NCBI RefSeq assembly: GCF_000224515.1
Contig: NZ_AGAF01000248.1
Location: 1-53,430, forward strand
Direction: 5' to 3'
Length of the DNA stretch: 53,430 nucleotides
From: Desulfosporosinus sp. OT
GTDB lineage: Bacteria; Bacillota; Desulfitobacteriia; Desulfitobacteriales; Desulfitobacteriaceae
Shown here: piece by piece, positions 50,781-53,430 of the stretch
How positions within the stretch are numbered: the stretch's first letter is position 1
Layout of the letters: each line of letters begins with the position of its first letter
The notes under the pieces: generated by a model
What the model saw: only the letters and a program-made list of their open reading frames with translations
Told to the model about the DNA's origin: nothing
Databases searched by the model: none
Position numbers and translations under genes: made by a program

Positions 50781-51460
50781 ACATAGCTCGTGTCCTCGAC
50801 CTCTTGGACTGTATATAATTCCGGCTCCCAAAATCGTCTCATGTATTTTTCGATTTGTTCATCCGTAAGAGAAGCTTCTTCACCTGTTCCATCTTCACGG
50901 CAGATGATAAAAGTCCCCGCCACAATATCACCGTTATCCAGCTTGCGATTTCCTGGAAGCCCCAACAGCTTGCCTTCCTCATTGCAGTAGAAGAAGGTGT
51001 CCCTGTCAAGTCCGACATACTGTATATTTCCGCTCACCATCTCCTGCAAGGACCGGAGATTGTTTTCAATTTCAGCAACATAAGGCGGCTTTTCAGGCTC
51101 TACAATCAAAACGCGCAGCTTTTTTAAATCCGTTTCGTTTTCTATAAGTTCATTCACAGTCTTTGCCATATAGTCCTGTAATGAAATGGAAGGTACGGAA
51201 AGAAAATTTAAACTATCTTCAATTTCAATGAATGTCTTCCCGTTAAAATCGCAAGGCTCCTTGCTGATAACCGTTCCAAAGTGGTTTACAAGGACTGCGT
51301 TTTCCAGCGTACACGCCGTACCGTCGTCGCCATGTCTTAAATCGTAGCAATACAGTCCTTCCGGCAGGGTTTCTCTGTCGATTCGGAGAAACGTGATCAG
51401 CATTGTTTTATCTAGGATTTCAATCAAGTCATAGTCAAGCTGATTTGCCTTTTCTTTCAT
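50693..51460 (-). CDS. LPD28/DUF3846 conjugation-element protein
   Basis: About 255 residues. The N-terminal part has IEILDKTMLITFLRIDRETL, then LPEGLYCYDLRHGDDG, which matches the large-polyvalent-protein-associated domain 28. The C-terminal part reads RVLIVEPEKPPYVAEI, then LLGLPGNRKLDNGDIVAGTF, which is DUF3846; the protein ends in an acidic EDEDEDE tail. Both domains are common in conjugative elements, with unknown roles. ATG 51460 has AAAGGAG upstream. The 3' end is within the right direct repeat. Confidence 0.75.
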   Translation of the reverse strand: MKEKANQLDYDLIEILDKTMLITFLRIDRETLPEGLYCYDLRHGDDGTACTLENAVLVNHFGTVISKEPCDFNGKTFIEIEDSLNFLSVPSISLQDYMAKTVNELIENETDLKKLRVLIVEPEKPPYVAEIENNLRSLQEMVSGNIQYVGLDRDTFFYCNEEGKLLGLPGNRKLDNGDIVAGTFIICREDGTGEEASLTDEQIEKYMRRFWEPELYTVQEVEDTSYVSVKSYNSSDDFLKALFNDEDEDEDEMEL

Positions 51461-51482
51461 AAAGCAGTCTCCTTTCACGCTT

Positions 51483-53210
51483 CTATGGTGCAAGTGGCGC
51501 AAGGTGCCAATCGTCATAGAGTGAGCCGGAAATGCTCACATCATCCCTTATGCTGATTGACAGCATACCGGCAGGGGTCCAGGCGTCCTGAATGTAGGTA
51601 TCCACTGTGTATTGTCCGTTGGGATACCAAATCGGGAGAAAATGCACCCTGCGGTTGTAGGTGGAATACCTGTTTGTCTTAAACTGAAACTGCGTGGAGT
51701 ATCCGTTTGCCGTCCGGTCCAACAAGCGCCAGTAATCCTTGTAATGGAATTCGGGAAAATAGGCGGTCGCCGTCTGCGCACCCGTCACATGAGAGGAGGG
51801 CGCGTTGGTTGTAAACTGCGCATTGACGGTGGTTTTTACTCCATAGCCCGATTTCATAGTGCTGCCGCTGGCGGTGGGCACTTTATCATCCGGCAAAAGG
51901 CTCATGCTGCCGGAAAGGGATGCGGAATAGTTGTCTCTGAAAAAATCATACCAGCCGTGGTCCTCCCACCAGCCATGATCTTCCCAGCTTCCATCCTCAC
52001 CGCCAACCCACACCCAATGGGATATCCAGACCCAATAGGGATGCCACTGCGCCCACCAAACCCCCCAGGAGGCCGAGGCTTTCACTGCCCTTGACGGAAT
52101 ACCGACTGTCGAAAAACCGTCATTTCTGTCCGTTGCCGTCGGATTCGGCGGTTCATTTTCGTCCAGACGGATAATCTTTACATGAATTGACGTTTGGCTT
52201 AATGTGCCTTTTGTACTGCTTACCGTAATGGTGATTTCCTCAGGGCTGGAGGGTGTGTGCCATTTGCACCACACAAGCTGGCTTTCGCCTGCGGGTATGA
52301 CGATATTGCTGACGGTGTACGTACTGCCCTTGATCCTGAAAGTCACTTTTGCAGGACTGTCGGGATTAATTTCCCTGGAAGCGTAGAGCGTGACCGGAGT
52401 GATTACGTCCGTATCAACCCTGTATTCGTAATCGTAATCCGTTTCAGGGGGCGGCGTTGCGGGCTGGCCGGCAAATCTCACAATGCCAAGTCCCAACTCG
52501 GCTATAATGGTATCGTTGGACTGGCTTTGGTCCGTTGCGCCGGAATAGGCGACAAAGCCCAAATCAAGGGTTTCCAGGAACATGGCGAAGGGCAGGTTTT
52601 TATGGGTCAGAGAACCCATTTTGGAACCCAGACCACCGCTTAGCAAATTGTCGTACATGGCGGCTTCCGTTGCGGTCATGGCTACTTTCTGCCCTTGAAA
52701 AACGAGATAGACGATAGGCTCCAAAAAGAGCTTACAATTCCCATTTATAAGTGTCTCATATTCCATGCCTGTTTCATTCGCTATTAACTGTACCGCAAAT
52801 TCGGAACAAAAATATGCTTTAATTGCGTCAATATTCGCACTACCATCTGCGCTGACAATTCTCGGCATGGTTTGCGGTGGGTTAATATAATCATACGAGT
52901 TTGTATCAACAGACAATGATGTCCCATTTCGGTATTGGATTTTACTGACCTTTCCAAAATGATACTGAACTGTTGGCGTTATATTGGTAATGTCAATAGA
53001 TACTGTCACAGGCAAACACGTATTCGCATTGACAACTGTTACACGAACTCCATCATTACCGCCGTTCCAATAGTTTTCACCGCTTCCTTCTCCAATACCG
53101 CCGCCACCTCCATCAATATTGCCACTACCGCCCGTATCAGCAAGAGCGGCCATCGGCGAAAAGCAGAAAAGCAGCACAAGGCAAAGCATGAAGGGGATAA
53201 TTCTTTTCAA
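51483..53210 (-). CDS. Large secreted Trp-rich conjugation-element protein
   Basis: About 575 residues. TTG 53210 with GGAGGTG upstream gives a signal peptide (IIPFMLCLVLLFCF, ending near ALADT). A Gly-rich segment and beta-rich domains follow. The centre has an unusual tryptophan/histidine-rich patch (WWAQWHPYWVWISHWVWVG, then WWEDHGWYDFF). No LPXTG is visible. Surface proteins in this position of conjugative elements may help mating contacts. The TTG overlaps no other gene. Confidence 0.6.
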   Translation of the reverse strand: MKRIIPFMLCLVLLFCFSPMAALADTGGSGNIDGGGGGIGEGSGENYWNGGNDGVRVTVVNANTCLPVTVSIDITNITPTVQYHFGKVSKIQYRNGTSLSVDTNSYDYINPPQTMPRIVSADGSANIDAIKAYFCSEFAVQLIANETGMEYETLINGNCKLFLEPIVYLVFQGQKVAMTATEAAMYDNLLSGGLGSKMGSLTHKNLPFAMFLETLDLGFVAYSGATDQSQSNDTIIAELGLGIVRFAGQPATPPPETDYDYEYRVDTDVITPVTLYASREINPDSPAKVTFRIKGSTYTVSNIVIPAGESQLVWCKWHTPSSPEEITITVSSTKGTLSQTSIHVKIIRLDENEPPNPTATDRNDGFSTVGIPSRAVKASASWGVWWAQWHPYWVWISHWVWVGGEDGSWEDHGWWEDHGWYDFFRDNYSASLSGSMSLLPDDKVPTASGSTMKSGYGVKTTVNAQFTTNAPSSHVTGAQTATAYFPEFHYKDYWRLLDRTANGYSTQFQFKTNRYSTYNRRVHFLPIWYPNGQYTVDTYIQDAWTPAGMLSISIRDDVSISGSLYDDWHLAPLAP

Positions 53211-53295
53211 ATGAACACCTCCAGTCAAAATAAAAAGGAGTACGGCTTTTACACCATACTCCAAACCTAAAATGCTTTATTCTATTGGTTTTTCA

Positions 53296-53430
53296 TCAAT
53301 CCATGATTCCCACCTGTTTATTGATGTCCCCATCGGATTTACCAACTTTCCCCTGACTACCGCCGCCTTCATCCTTCACCCATCCAAAGCCGGGGATATA
53401 TACCTGGCCGTCCTTTTTGTCCCCGCTTTT
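53296..53430 (-). CDS. C-terminus of a DUF6550-like conjugation-element protein (partial)
   Basis: Forty-four codons to a TGA at 53296 read GQVYIPGFGWVKDEGGGS and SDGDINKQVGIMD. The pattern of VY(I/V)PGFGW and DGDINKQVG resembles small proteins called DUF6550 in Clostridia conjugative elements. The rest lies beyond the window. An inverted repeat GGAGTA/TACTCC lies between it and the next gene. Confidence 0.5.
   Translation of the reverse strand, partial: KSGDKKDGQVYIPGFGWVKDEGGGSQGKVGKSDGDINKQVGIMD

Overview
The window looks like chromosome from a low-GC, endospore-forming, anaerobic Firmicute of the Desulfosporosinus/Desulfitobacterium (Peptococcaceae) type. This is inferred from a SpoVD-like penicillin-binding-protein tail, Gram-positive ribosome binding sites with frequent TTG and GTG starts, OmpR-type two-component systems, many metal-handling genes, and a Clostridia-type conjugative element. 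No rRNA or tRNA gene was recognised.

Layout. (1) 1-6.6 kb is a decayed zone. Its first 1.36 kb is a shrunken, deletion-ridden second copy of material present intact at 11.3-25.75 kb, in the same order and orientation. It is followed by a TraX-like membrane protein, a VanX-type D,D-dipeptidase lipoprotein, another lipoprotein and two diverged copies of a SpoVD-like tail that bracket a methyltransferase-like gene. (2) 6.7-14.5 kb carries a PhoPR-like two-component system with PhoP-type direct repeats on both sides, a MATE exporter with a CsoR-type repressor and its operator, the intact TVP38/VTT membrane gene, and a P1B-4 metal ATPase with a MarR regulator. (3) 14.6-15.4 kb is a gene graveyard (chromate transporter, ChrB-like, asparagine synthetase remnants), then a CNNM/CorC-type gene. 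(4) 17.2-25.6 kb holds a MacAB-like tripartite exporter and a kinase/regulator/secreted protein/ABC-2 transporter cluster. (5) 26.0-35.7 kb is a metal-homeostasis block: an ArsP-like permease with a DUF1980 partner, a second CsoR-type repressor, an M20 peptidase, a CPC-type P-type ATPase with a His-rich small protein behind a second CsoR-type operator, and a cbiM-N-Q-O cobalt transporter behind a cobalamin riboswitch and terminator.

(6) 36.3-53.4 kb is a GC-richer conjugative-element module (ParA-like protein, C39 peptidase, SLOG protein with a poly-A frameshift, XRE regulator, VirB4-type ATPase, DUF3846 protein, large Trp-rich surface protein). It is split by an AT-rich insert of about 8.4 kb bounded by about 154-bp direct repeats (42036-42189 and 50628-50780). 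The insert is a defence-like island, read leftward: a stand-alone RarA/MgsA C-terminal-like protein interrupted by an in-frame stop, a VRR-NUC-like nuclease, a JAB/MPN (JAMM) protein, a GIY-YIG nuclease, a zinc-ribbon protein overlapping an unrecognised 309-residue protein, and a C5 DNA methyltransferase overlapping a DUF4928 protein. A divergent rightward cluster starts at a LexA-box promoter. The JAB/VRR-NUC/GIY-YIG/zinc-ribbon set is the best candidate here for an undescribed defence system. Most functional statements are by recognition of motifs; nothing was searched or computed.
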